Below, in pieces: positions 52,501 through 63,418 of a stretch of 64,000 nucleotides of DNA (positions are counted from its first letter, which is position 1; each line of letters begins with the position of its first letter). Under the pieces are notes generated by a model. That model was not told where the DNA came from. It was given only the letters and a program-made list of their open reading frames with translations, and searched no databases. The stretch is from Amphibalanus amphitrite (taxonomy: Eukaryota; Arthropoda; Thecostraca; Balanomorpha; Balanidae). The position numbers were made by a program, and so were the translations under genes. The stretch spans positions 1 to 64,000 of the forward strand of contig NW_024883045.1 of assembly GCF_019059575.1 (NCBI RefSeq). The letters run 5' to 3'.

Positions 52501-54056
52501 CCCAGGGGGGGGCGACCGCCCCCGTCGCCCCCCCCTTGGATACGTCCCTGGCAGCCTGTGACACATGTTTTATGGGTAATTTGGGGCGTAGAACACGATG
52601 GTGACATTCATTTTATCATATGTGTACGTGTTTGGCCCAAAAAGTTCAATTTAAGAAATTCATGTATCATGGTCGTGAAGTAGTCACGAGAAATTGCCAA
52701 GATTCAGTTCAAGATTTTGGAAAATGCGGAACGATAATCAATAATCGAAGATAGCCATTTGATTGTTCATGGCATTGGCAGTCTAATGGCGTTTACGGCA
52801 TGTCTGTATGTCTATTCTGTGATTTTATATGATTTTTTGAACATATGCCGTTTTTGGTCGAAAACTCAGAAATCATGACGTCACTAAAACCTCGATATCT
52901 CAAAAATTTTCCGACCGATTTTTTTGAAACTTTGTCACAATAATCTTCAATCAATTCCCTACAGGTACTCAAAATTGGGCGCCTGCGGCGCGCCGTTTTT
53001 ATGCTATGGCCCGGCGAAAAAAGTGGGGGCGTTTAACGCCCCCCCCCCCAGCAACTCGCGGGTTAAATCACCAGTCTGCTCAACGTCTTTGTTTTTTTCA
53101 CTGTTCTGCCTCACTGTCGTATATTTTTACCATTTCATGTGGTGGCCGGCTGACCGTTCATTCTGGGTATTTAAAGCATCATGAAACACATGCTTCTCTG
53201 TAGTGCACGAGTAGGTGCAATGGTGCTTTACAGCACTGCATTGTTGGCCGTCCCAAGGAAGGGAGACAGGGCCCCATTTGAGACCTGATTTTCTAATGTG
53301 TGCTTATGTTGGTACATTAAAAATCAAGATATGTAGGTAAGTAGTTTTGGCGTAAGCCCCCGCGATTTTCTTACCCCGACTGGAGCAGCTACTGTGTAGT
53401 GTAGTGTAGCATGGTCACTTAAAGGCAAACAAGCTTTCCTAACTACCCAGCCCGCGTCACAACTCTCTGTGTAGCCACAGTGCACCATCCGTCCTCTCCC
53501 CTCCCCCCGGGGAGGGGAGGGGTGGGGTGTTGCCCGCCCCAGGGGTGGGGGGCTAGACTCGACCAGGGCCTCGTTTCATAAAAGGAATTACTTACGGCGT
53601 TCCGTCAATTATGCCAGATTTGGCGTATTTGATGCCAATTCGGTTTCATAAAGCCGGAGACCGGAGTAATTCACGCCATCGAAATTACGGAGCTTCATGT
53701 ACGGCAAATGCTCGATTCCGGACCAATTGATGCCGTTTGGGTTTCATAAAACGACGTAATTAACGCCAAATAATTTATCAAGTTCTTGATATCAGTGGTG
53801 TAAACTACGCACAAAAATGTTGCGTGAATTTGAATTAATGTGAAGATTCGAAGCTAATTTTTAATATATTTTATCATGTTGAGCCCGGTGAGGAAGAAAG
53901 AACAGCCAAAATGAGAAAAAGAAACTGCAAATCTTCTGTACCAGTCGCTTTTTGTGGCCACTATCGGAATTTTGTTTATTCGCCGCGCCGCGCCACTTTC
54001 GTAGTTAGGCACTTCTGCTTAGCTGGCTTTCTGCTGTTTTCAATATATTGTTTTAA

Positions 54057-55255
54057 CCCGCGCCCTGGTGGGGTCTGTTTATAACGCGACCTGGTGGGTG
54101 GGGGGCTATTTTTTGCCCCCCCCCCCTCGTATCTCCGAAACTACTGGACGGATCCGCAAAATTCAAACGGCGTTCGAAAGGCCTGTCAAATTTGTTTAAA
54201 GAAACCAAATTTCATTGACCTCAGGGTCACCGATGACGTCACAGGTCAGGTCAAAGATGAAATGTTTCACCGTTCACGGGTCTTCTAGGGAATGCGCTAT
54301 AACACCGAGGAAAACGCATTTTGTCGAGAATCAGCGATAGGGCGTCAGTTGCCTAGTAGATATGTTGCTATTAGAGGTCACTGACAATACCAGGTCACGT
54401 CACAGGTCAGGTCACCAAGGGTCACAGGTCAGGTCACATGAGCCCAACTTTACTAAGTTTGTGTCAAGCATGTTTTATGGCCAATTTTTCATTTCCAACT
54501 CAATGGTGTTGGTTATAAGACTATCAGGTACGGCTTAGGTCACTTTCTGGTGAAGTTCAGGGCAAGGTCAGGTCAAGGTCAGGCCAAAAAAGGTCAAATT
54601 TTAAAGTTGATAGTTTTGCATAAAATGGGTATTGATTCGATGCAGCTCGTCACGGGGAGTCTAATGGTGGTCATTGTTTTGCGCTACGGGGTCTAGAATT
54701 GCTAAAAATTGAGTTTGCAAATTTGACGTCATCAATTTTGAACAGTTTTTTCGCTATAACTTCGCCAAAAAAAGAGGTATCAATCTAAAATTTGGTATGT
54801 GGATGGAAGGCGGTGAGGACTATCACATATATTCCGGTTTTTGCGAAATTCAAAAAACTTTTTGGATTTTTCGATCATTTTATCCAAAAAATTTATTTTT
54901 GGATTTTTGGGGGTCAAAATCCAAAAATTTCAAAAATCCGAGATAGCAGTTTTGTAGCCCTGTTAATTTTACAGCTTTTATGTCTTTATCATTTTTCTGT
55001 ATTTGCAAAGCTATAGGCCTGACAGCTCTTCCCGCGAAACCTTTTTTTGGGTCGAAAACGGCAGAACATGACGTCACTCTGACGTCATTTCCAGCCAACC
55101 TATCATAGTCTTTGGAAAAATTTTTGGTCACCATGTGTAAAATTGATGTCCGGGAGGGTACTGAAAGTTTGGTGACGATCGACGCAGCGGTTCTGGAGAT
55201 ATATCGAAAAGTCTGGGGGGGGCAAAAAATAGCCCCCCCCCCACCAGGTCGCGGG
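54057..55255. mobile_element. TTAA-flanked element P4 (1.2 kb)
   Basis: Flanked by TTAA at 54053-54056 and 55256-55259, with ends CCCGCGCCCTGGTGGG and the inverse CCCGCGACCTGGTGGG. Subterminal hairpins GGGGGGCTATTTTTTGCCCC and GGGGCAAAAAATAGCCCC mirror each other. The body has GGTCACAGGTCAGGTCA clusters (54238-54435, 54560-54600) and TGACGTCA sites. No transposase. Confidence 0.85.
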
Positions 55256-55404
55256 TTAATAAAGGATGGTCATCAATATCAATTTTGTTTTTTCATCAAT
55301 AATTTTTAAGATTTAAATTCAACACAACTGTTTTATACTTTCTCGTAAAAAATAAGTGTTGACATGAAATTGTAATTTGTAGGACGCTTGATAAATTACG
55401 TTAA

Positions 55405-56344
55405 CCCTAGAACGCCTAGGGGGGGGGTTGTATCAACCCCCCCCCTGAGGTTTTTTCGAAGTGCACGCTAAACGGCTTGTCGTAGCGGGCTGAAATTTTC
55501 AATACCCTCTGGGGCAACCTTTGCGCATCTTTTGCCGAAAAAAAAATTGATCGGGTCATGTCAGGTCACGGAGTTATGACGTCATAAGAGGTACAGCCTC
55601 CGGCCGGATTTTCACAAACTGAGTGCCAACGCCCGAGGTTTCCTGCCGGTGGTACGGACATCGGTTGATGGATCGTGATGAAACTTCCCATGCATGTTGG
55701 GGCAAGTATTGGCTATCATATGGTATAAGAAATTTGACCGGGTCAGGTCAGGTCACGGAGCTATGACGTCACAAGAGGAACAGCGTCCGGTACTATTTTT
55801 GAAAAGCGCCCGAACCACTATTTTGCTAATTCTTGTCACCTCAATGGGAATATGCAGCAATATTAGCTTCTATAGGGAGCAAATGGACCTCCCAAATCCA
55901 AAAATACAATCAGATTTCAAAAATTTAAATTTTGATTTTTCGAATTTCTGCCGCCGACTGTGACCTTGCCGACTTCCGGCGCTCCCAACGCGCCATTTTT
56001 AGAGCTAGGGAAACGAAATACATACCAAACGATAGAGAATTGATCAAGGAACACGATAGTGAAGATTTCAAGTCGATATCTCCCACCGTTTTGCCGCAAT
56101 CGCCGCCGAAAGTTGAAAAAAGTCTATTTTTTCCGAAAATTTGACCTTTGACCGGTCAAAAGTAGGTCAAATGTTGACCTAGGACCAAAAAATATACCAC
56201 CAATCGCGAGATCTCGTTGAGAGCAATCCGTTGGTTTTTTCCGCTAAGCTCTACGACCTTCCGTTTCGAAACGCCAAGGGGGGGGTCGTAACAACCCCCC
56301 CCCTGGTCGTTCGTGTTATGAGAAATGGCCTGGTCGTGCGAGGG
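55405..56344. mobile_element. TTAA-flanked element P5 (0.94 kb)
   Basis: Flanked by TTAA at 55401-55404 and 56345-56348, with ends CCCTAGAACGCCTAGGGG and the inverse CCCTCGCACGACCAGG. The left hairpin GGGGGGGTTGTATCAACCCC is matched by GGGGGTCGTAACAACCCCC at the right. The CCCTAGAA start resembles the piggyBac terminus. The body has TGACGTCA and GGTCA motifs. Confidence 0.82.
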
Positions 56345-56492
56345 TTAACTACGCAAATATGCTTAGCTACGGAGTCGTAAACAATTCCAGTTGTGGCTTT
56401 GTGAAACGGCTTTATTTGCGCTCCGTAGTTTGAAAGGGTGTGAATAACGGAAAGGTGTAAGTTACGGCAGAGCTTTATGAAACGAGGCCCAG

Positions 56493-59113
56493 GTGCCCTA
56501 CCGGCAGGGCGCAGCGCCCCGCTCAATTATTCCTAGGGGGACTCCCAGCTAGGGGGGGGGGGGGATGGGTGATCGGTAGCGGTGCGTCGACACGCGCTTG
56601 TTTGTATTTATCGGCCCAGTATCGGCCCGATGGTAGCGCGATAAAACGGGACCAGTTAGTTTCCCTCGGGTACCCCAGTGGGGGTCCTCACTGGGGGGGG
56701 GGGGGGGCTGGTGCTGCTTGTCGTGGGAACTTTGGAACATTTTGTCATTTTAGTATTTTACAATTTTGATCTATGAGCCGCAGCTATAGTTTAAAGATGA
56801 TTGATCTTGATTGGTCGTCTATACTAACTACTCTGCATCATTTATAGGGCCATTGATATATTTTCGATCAAAAGTAGAGTTCATTTCTGCCTGCATGTGT
56901 GAGGGGGAGAGGGACGTCTGTTGCACTCCGAAATTGATCATGTGTCAGATCGGCCTCTGCCACTCCCTTTTAGTACACCGCTGGCGATGGCGAAATGTAA
57001 ATTGTGATGACGTATCGGGGCAGATGTAAATTGTTCCGGTCTATGGGAGCAGATGTAAACTGTACTGACATAACGGTGTGCCCCACTGGGGGGCTAACAA
57101 ACCCGGGGGAGGGGGGAGCGATAAAACGACAACAATCGACCCTAAAACGAGATCTGAGCACATTTGGCACAATGGCTGATCGCGGGATAGAGACGAGATG
57201 CAAATAACTAATGGAAATGTGATAAATCGAACGGGAGTTGGGGTTTTGTGTCGTGAATGGTTTTGATTACGCTGTGTGCCATTTTTCGTTAACTCAATCT
57301 ACTGGTTTTATGTGACTGGAGTTTTATTTTCGCGATGGAGTGACCTGCTTGAAACATGTTTTTTTTGGCACGAATAAGTGGAAAGATGAGTATTGTCCAT
57401 CTGCTGCAAGCCTCCGATAAATTAGATGCGTCAAACGCCAGCTTTTCTGTCGCCAATGCCACTGGACAAACTGGCTTTGATGCTGTCTGAACAAACATGA
57501 ACAGATTGATGAACAGACTTTTGTCATCTTCGCCGATCTATCTTTTCAAATCTAGCCGATGACGTCACTGAAAACAACCACCGGCCTAAATTCTAACAGC
57601 TATTCACCCTCCCCCTCCTCGCACGCACCACGCACACGCGCGTGTATTTAGCGGCCTCGTCTCTGTCACCGCGGCCGGCTATTGTGGCGCACAGCTGACG
57701 GACGTGCCTCGCTGATCGGATTACTGCTAACGGAGCACCGTTCACTGTCGACAGCGGCTCACGCTGTGTTAGAACATCGATCCGGTCATGGTGCTTCGTA
57801 CACCGGCTGATGGGCGGGTGACATTGCCCTTTGTCGGGGGCGCGGAGGTGGTGGGGGTGGGGGGGGGGGGTAGGGGAGGTAAGCTCACGGGCCCCTGCCC
57901 TGATCCTGGACTGGGTTCAATCTTATAAATGTCATGTAAATAATTTGGCAGCACTGGCTGAAGTTCAGCTGTTGAAAATTGTTATCAAATGCAAAATGCT
58001 TTTCACGCATTTCAGTCAATCGTTTATTGAGGGCCCAGGAATCATTTTGTTAGCTCGGATAGGTACAGTCCACAGCAGAAGTAATGTGTGGTTTCAGTCA
58101 TGGGTATGTTCTGCTTCTGAAGCTCAGGCACGATTAGCCAGACTACAATGAAACTTTGAATGTAGCTTATATGGATCGTCACCATTGCAGCTGCAACTTT
58201 AGCTATTGACATCTTCTTTTCGATCACTCCGCATTAAACAATCGCCAGTCAAAGCCAACCGTTGATATTGGTAAAACCCTACATTACTTTAGCGGTGGGC
58301 TGTACGCATTTGCCAACACTGGTATCACTGTAAATGTTACCTAACTCCGTGAATTAGTACGGCACTTTATAAGATTTGGTCACGGTGCTTCTTCCTCCGG
58401 CTGACGGACCAGTCATGCCGTTCTTTGTTGGGAAGGTGGTACTCGAAGCGGTGCTGATACGGTGCTCCAGATGGCCAGCGTCGTGTGACACGGCTCAATG
58501 GCCGCGTAACGTTACCTTAGTGACTTCAGGACAGGGCGTGATACGTCACGTATGACGTCACTGGTTGTGGTGGTGGTGGACCGACACATTGTCTACAGTG
58601 GTTGGCTTAGCTGTTCTCGTACGGCAGATGATTCAACTGTGGGTCATAACTTATCCGCCGCGAGAAAAAATGTTGAAACGTGAATTTATTTGCCTAGTGT
58701 ATATCGTGCCCCTTTCAAACACCATTCCTAAGGCTAGATTCCCGTCTATGAAGGCATACCTCGGAATTCCTGTTTCACTGAGTAGTCGAAATGTTGTAAA
58801 GTCAAGTTTCTAGCAACTTCCTCCACTCTACAAAAAAATGCCCATGAAAACCAGTCGCGGCTGTCGGTCGTATTTCGTTCACCGGAAGCAGATTCTCCGC
58901 TGGTGGTATTTTAGTACCATTGCCCAACTCAGACGCTTCAAACGTTTCCCGCTGCTATAAAATATGCAGATTGGTCTGACTGTCGTTGTGGAAGCTGTCT
59001 GTGACTGACATCGGAGTGCTGCTCTTGACGCCTCCTCTGAGAGGAATTGGAGCTCCTGTGCCGCCCAGCGAAAGCCCGAGGTGTGAGGGAGGCCTAGTTA
59101 CGGGTATTTTGGG
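56493..59113. other. Intergenic DNA, no gene supported
   Basis: Contains G-runs at 56556-56566 and 56695-56706, and a diverged direct repeat of about 65 bp at 57785 and 58380 (GGTGCTTC...CCGGCTGA...GTTGGG). No coding region is supported. Confidence 0.4.
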
Positions 59114-59121
59114 GATACAAA

Positions 59122-59631
59122 CAGACATGTGCATGGATCCGAGAAAATGGATCTGGGATCTGATCCCACGGATCCTGATCTCGGATCCGACGGGATCATA
59201 GATCCAGCTCTGTAATTTATCGAGAGATCCGTAGGGATCACAGATTCGAGTCTCATTTTTTGCTTGAGTTCCAGTGAGATCACAGATCCTCACTTATTTT
59301 TTGTCAACACATATAGCCCAAAAAAGCACCTGTTTCTACTCACAAACGTTCTGTTTTAGTGGTTTTATGTGATCGCACGTCATAATCCATAGTTTTGTGT
59401 CACTTATTGGCATAGAAACCCTTTAAAATATGGTTTCAAATGTGGTGCATGGTGGGATCCACTCAGATCATAGATCCATGTTCTTAATTTATCGTCAGAT
59501 CATATGAGATCATAGATCCAAGATGTATTTTTCACGCCGGATCATACCATAGATCATAGATCCCAACCTGTACTTTGCTTCGAGATCCACTGAGATCATA
59601 GATCCATCACTCGGATCCATGCACATGTCTG
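59122..59631. mobile_element. hAT-like MITE with AGATCATAGATCC repeats
   Basis: The left end CAGACATGTGCATGGATCCG is exactly inverted at the right end. The 8-bp flanks GATACAAA (59114-59121) and GATACAAC (59632-59639) match at seven positions. The interior is made of variants of GAGATCATAGATCCA. Non-coding. Confidence 0.85.
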
Positions 59632-59639
59632 GATACAAC

Positions 59640-60472
59640 ATCGCCTTTTACAATCTTAGCTAGCTGAACTCAATACTCATCATCACTATCAATAACAACT
59701 CGCAATCTTTAATTCGGTTCGTCGGGCGAATCCAGGCTCCAAGCTCTGGCAATTACATATTGAATGACTAGATTGTATGAAGTTAGGTAATTGTGTGGTC
59801 ATGTATTTTGAAATTTTAAGTTTTTTTTTTCTTGTCCTGGATGGTTGCCATCTGCCTGCGGCAATCCCCGGTGATATATTTATCGTTCCTATCTCCAGCC
59901 GTACCCACTACCATACCCTCTCCATGCCTCCCATACTCTCCTTCATACCCTCGTCATACCCACCTCTGCCCTCTCGTCCACACCGCGTTCTCCCGTGCCT
60001 GCCTCTGTGGGCGGCGGGTGTCCGTCCTTGAACCCTGCCGGTCGGCAGGAGGCGGCGGTAGCCCACGGAAGGCCCCGGTCTTGGTCCCGACCCTGGTCCT
60101 GGTCCGAGCGGCGAACCAATCCCGAGCGGCGGCCCCCTGGGAGAGCGCGTGCCGTGCCGCGCCGCTCGAGTTTCTCCAAACCGGCGGTCAATGGCGAATC
60201 ACGCTGAGGGCTCAGGATAGGGGAGAGGAGAGAGAGAGAGAGAGATTTCCTTTGAGCGAGAGAAGCGCAGCCGATCGGGAATGCGACCTCGAACCGACGA
60301 CAGCTGTCGCGTGCGAGACGCGCTGGTCAACCGAGGTCAGGAAAGGGCAGGGAAGGAGCGCTTTCTTTGAAGTTGAATACGGATTTGGGTGTCGGGTATC
60401 AAGGAATTCACCGTCCTGCTTTTTTCTTTTCTCGAAATATTTATATCGGGTTGTTTGATCCAATGTTGAGTT
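59640..60472. other. Intergenic DNA, no gene supported
   Basis: A 208-aa frame at 59832-60458 crosses GC-rich and (GA)n sequence without recognisable domains. A (GA)8 run lies at about 60229-60245. Confidence 0.35.
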
Positions 60473-60505
60473 TTATGTCTGTACTGAGGATTATCAAATG
60501 ACAGA

Positions 60506-60648
60506 TGTGACATATAAGTGCATGTATGGCCTAAACTTTTGAATTAATTTTAAAAGAGATAAAACGCAAAAATTAGGGTAATTTTTGCGTTTTATCTCTT
60601 TTAAAATGAATTCAAAAGTTTAGGCCATACATGCACTTATATGTCACA
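60506..60648. repeat. Near-perfect 69-bp hairpin
   Basis: Arms 60506-60574 and 60580-60648 match at 68 of 69 positions around the loop AGGGT. A 12-bp direct repeat TTATGTCTGTAC lies at 60473-60484 and immediately after the right arm at 60649-60660. Confidence 0.95.
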
Positions 60649-60660
60649 TTATGTCTGTAC

Positions 60661-62595
60661 GTCTGGCAAGCATTGCCCAATGCCGGTGGAGTAAGAACCA
60701 TTTGAAAGGGCTTGTGCTGAGACACAAAGTCTTGTCTTAAAATTGCTCAAAACGTTATAGCCTGGTTTGGAAAATATATGAAAGACCTGCCATAAGTTGA
60801 GGGTGGTTGTCGAAGGCTGAGTCTAAATTGTCCTCATAACTCATTTATTCTAACCACAAGGCACGTAGGCATGCGTGAAATTAAGCATTTTATTATTACG
60901 TTTCACAACTCTTTAACGCAGGTTTGGGTTCATATAGACACCTCACTGGTGGTCGCAGGCAAGGAGTTTGAATAGCAAATTAGACCTATCATTTGTGTCT
61001 CACGCTGGGCTGGGATTGCTCCCACACCACACATGTGCTGTAGTGACAACCTTGACCGTTCGTGCGAACTGTGTGTGCGTGATGCAACTCAGCACAAGGG
61101 GTTGGGATGTGCATTTTAATGCGTTGAACCATAACATATCGTTACTTGCTCGATAAACCGATCTGTGTGATTAAAAATATTGCTTGTGAATATTCCATGT
61201 TCGATCTTTTGTCGATTGTTCGCATATTCTTGTATTCAATTTTGTTATAAAAGAGTTAAACAGTTCGTAAGTTTTTTTTTATTTTCCGACGCAGATGCAA
61301 CCACCCCACCCAGATTGGGAGTCTTCTGATGCGTTAATGCTTGTCATTTCTTCAGCTTCGCGTGTATTTCACGCTCCGTTTATTTTAAATTCTCATCTTG
61401 ACTGCATCATGACACGCTGGGCCACTAAACGCTTATGAAAATGCATGACAAGGCGCTTCACGTCAGGAAATCACATAGGGGCGATAACTTGATATTCTAA
61501 TGAGATTTAGCTGGTACGATGCATGTGTTGACGGGCTTGTCGTTTTGTAGACCGTAGCTATCGAGTTTTCGTCATTCGTCTGCGGTATAACTCATCAGTG
61601 ACCTGGCCAAGGAAGGCCTTCTTTTTTACTTTTGAAAATGAAACCCTCTTTCCTTTAGAAACCTCAAGCCTTTCTGAAGCAACCGCCCATCTGCAGCGAC
61701 TCGGTAGAACTGGCACGGGATGGATGGCCGTCTCAGATCTGTTGAAAATCACCGGTCATCAGCAGCTCCCACCACCCACACTGTCAGTTCGTCGACTCCT
61801 GTTCCCAATCCCACCAACCCGCTGACCCGTGGATCAGTTCGGTGTCATGAAAACTCCCTGCTACCGGTCTGAGCCGCCGGGTGACACCGTTCCGGGCCAA
61901 ATAGCATGACTTCCAGAGTCGTGCGCTCCGTGTCACGACCGGTAGCCGCTCGGTGAGACAAAACTGGCGCACCGGAGGTCGAACTGGAGCACTGGGTGCT
62001 CTCGGTGCCGCGGGTGGTCTCCTGAAGACGCGCCGCGAGCTGCGGGTGGGCCGCACCGACACGTGCTTCCCGCTCCGGGAGATCCGGCCGGGGGTTATGG
62101 GGTCACCGAGCTGCTTCTGTTGAAGGAATGCCACGCTGGTGATCCGGTTTATGGCATGGGCCGGTTTACGGTGGATATTATGTTGCCGTGTGATAGCTGT
62201 TGTGGTGTTGTTCAAGGATCAAGATTGGTGCCCGTACGATATGGATTTTATGGGCTTTGCGTGCTTTCTAATGCATGCGTGCGCCGGGTTGAGTGCTCAA
62301 GTTATGGTCCGGGAGATGTGAATCTCGTTTTCATGAGCTCGTACACGCAGTTTTTCAATGATTCGTGACGGATTCGGTCGCTCAGCACTTGTATCAGGCG
62401 ATGGAACACCGAGTGATGTGGCTTTCTCCCGGTGGTATGCCGCTCCGAAATATTGTTTCTAAGGTCGTCTTAGAGTCGTTTATGATAAGCGTGACCATTT
62501 TAAAATGCTTACATCAGTCCTCATGCTCATGATATTTGGTGTTAAAAGCCGCTTGGCTACGTTTTTTCTTCATTAACTTGGCGCCGAGTATTACA
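60661..62595. other. Intergenic DNA, no gene supported
   Basis: AT-rich to 61550, then increasingly GC-rich. No exon could be assigned. Confidence 0.35.
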
Positions 62596-62597
62596 AC

Positions 62598-62735
62598 GAT
62601 TTCCCCAGTTCCCCTGTCCGTTTCCCCAAGTCCTTTTCCCCACTCCGTTTTTCCAGTGCGTTTCCTCGGCTCACTTCTCCAGTCCGTTTCCCCAGTGTAC
62701 GTTTCCCCGCTGCGTTTCTCCCACATTCTCCCCGG
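62598..62735. repeat. GTTTCCCCAGT(C/G)C minisatellite
   Basis: A pyrimidine-rich repeat of 10-22 bp (GTTTCCCCAGTCCG-like), about ten irregular copies. The minus-strand GETDWG/GKRTGE-like frame is an artefact of it. Confidence 0.75.
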
Positions 62736-63263
62736 TGTGCCCGCCGCCCGGTGGCTCCGCTGTGGCACCGCCCCGCCCCGCTCCGGTGCGTCCCCGGTCC
62801 CCTCGGCACCAGTCGCCGCGTGGCCGTCGAGCGGTGAGGGTGTGCCGGCTGCCGCTCCGTCCCGTCGACAGCGCGCGCATGCTCGGTCTGCTGTTGTACC
62901 TCGGTGACGGGGATTGGTGATTGGTGACTCCTGCAGTGGACGTGTGTCACAGGCACCGACCAGGCTGGTGTGCGAGGGTGATACTCTGAGGAAGGATAGA
63001 GGCTGGTCGAAGTCGAGGATTTGGTGCCGCTGAGGTGCCGGTGTTTTTCTGTGGACGCTGCGTTTGGAAGGCGTTGACTGCTTCTGAGGAGGTGTGAACG
63101 TGCAGTTCGTGAACAAGTGATAACAAAAACACATTGCGAGGAGTTGAACAGGGACTGATTTGCCGCTGAGTGTCTGTGAGAGTGACCGGGTAGAGATCCT
63201 GGTGTTTTTTTTTTTTTTTTTGCTGGGGCGATCTTGACAGCCACGGCCCAGTAGTGAGGGTGT

Positions 63264-63327
63264 TCTGGTGACCCGTCACCAGACCGAGAGGTGACGGTCG
63301 GCAGTGAGGTCAGGTCAGGTCAGGTCA
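63264..63327 (+). promoter_or_regulatory. Hairpin and (GGTCA)4 array ahead of a start codon
   Basis: CTGGTGACCCGTCACCAG is a palindrome at 63264-63281. GTGAGGTCAGGTCAGGTCAG followed by GTCATGACC lies at 63305-63330, ending about 30 bp before the ATG at 63361. The position suggests a 5' UTR or promoter-proximal location; a function is not shown. Confidence 0.4.
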
Positions 63328-63360
63328 TGACCGGCCGTCTGTGACCGACACAGCGCAATC

Positions 63361-63418
63361 ATGGTAGCCAAGATGGGTCAGCCGCCCCCGGACCCCACCG
63401 AAAACCTCATCAACAAAT
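63361..63418 (+). CDS. First coding exon of an unrecognised gene
   Basis: ATGGTAGCCAAGATGGGTCA onward encodes MVAKMGQPPPDPTENLINK and ends at a strong donor (AAAT followed by GTGAGT). The ATG has a purine-poor but acceptable context (CAATC ATGG). No frame continues past the donor in a way that suggests coding. The N-terminus is too short for me to identify the protein; the next exon is outside the window or not recognisable. Confidence 0.55.

Larger units (their letters stand above)
47977..52550. mobile_element. hAT-like element inserted in P1
   Basis: The left end CAGGCACGTATCCAGG and right end complement CAGGGACGTATCCAAGG are flanked by a perfect 8-bp duplication GCAGCCTG at 47969-47976 and 52551-52558. 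It has no transposase. The contents are an AT-rich 1.2 kb (48280-49330), a 27-bp duplication (49811-49867), the P2 end, P3, and a degenerate GC-rich repeat array. It is non-autonomous and has grown by later insertions. Confidence 0.8.
47567..53062. mobile_element. TTAA-flanked element P1 (piggyBac-like MITE), split by a hAT-like insertion
   Basis: The ends (T)TTAACCCGGCAGTTGCTGGG and, at the right, the inverse of TTTAACCCGCGAGTTGCTGG are flanked by TTAA at 47563-47566 and 53063-53066. Subterminal hairpins GGGGGGCGTTAAACGCCCCC and GGGGGCGTTTAACGCCCCC sit inside each end. Without the insertion at 47977-52550 the element is about 0.9 kb, in the range of P3, P4 and P5. The body has GGTCAGGTCA clusters at 47733-47935. 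Confidence 0.75.
53564..56492. mobile_element. Outer element with GGGCCTCGTTTCATAAA ends, host of P4 and P5
   Basis: GGGCCTCGTTTCATAAA at 53566 is inverted at 56474-56490. TTTCATAAA recurs inside near both ends. Removing P4 and P5 leaves about 0.8 kb. No convincing target duplication was found, so the exact borders are tentative. Confidence 0.55.

Noticed and set aside
51528..52683. Gly/Pro-rich frames of 100-176 aa on both strands
   Set aside because: They cross a degenerate GGGCCC-rich tandem repeat in several frames at once.
53564..56492. 8-bp target duplication for the outer GGGCCTCG element
   Set aside because: Flanks GACTCGAC and GTGCCCTA do not match, so a hAT assignment is not supported.
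62514..63244. Minus-strand frames of 206 and 217 aa upstream of the last exon
   Set aside because: They overlap in different frames over a pyrimidine minisatellite and poly-T run, with no domain in any.
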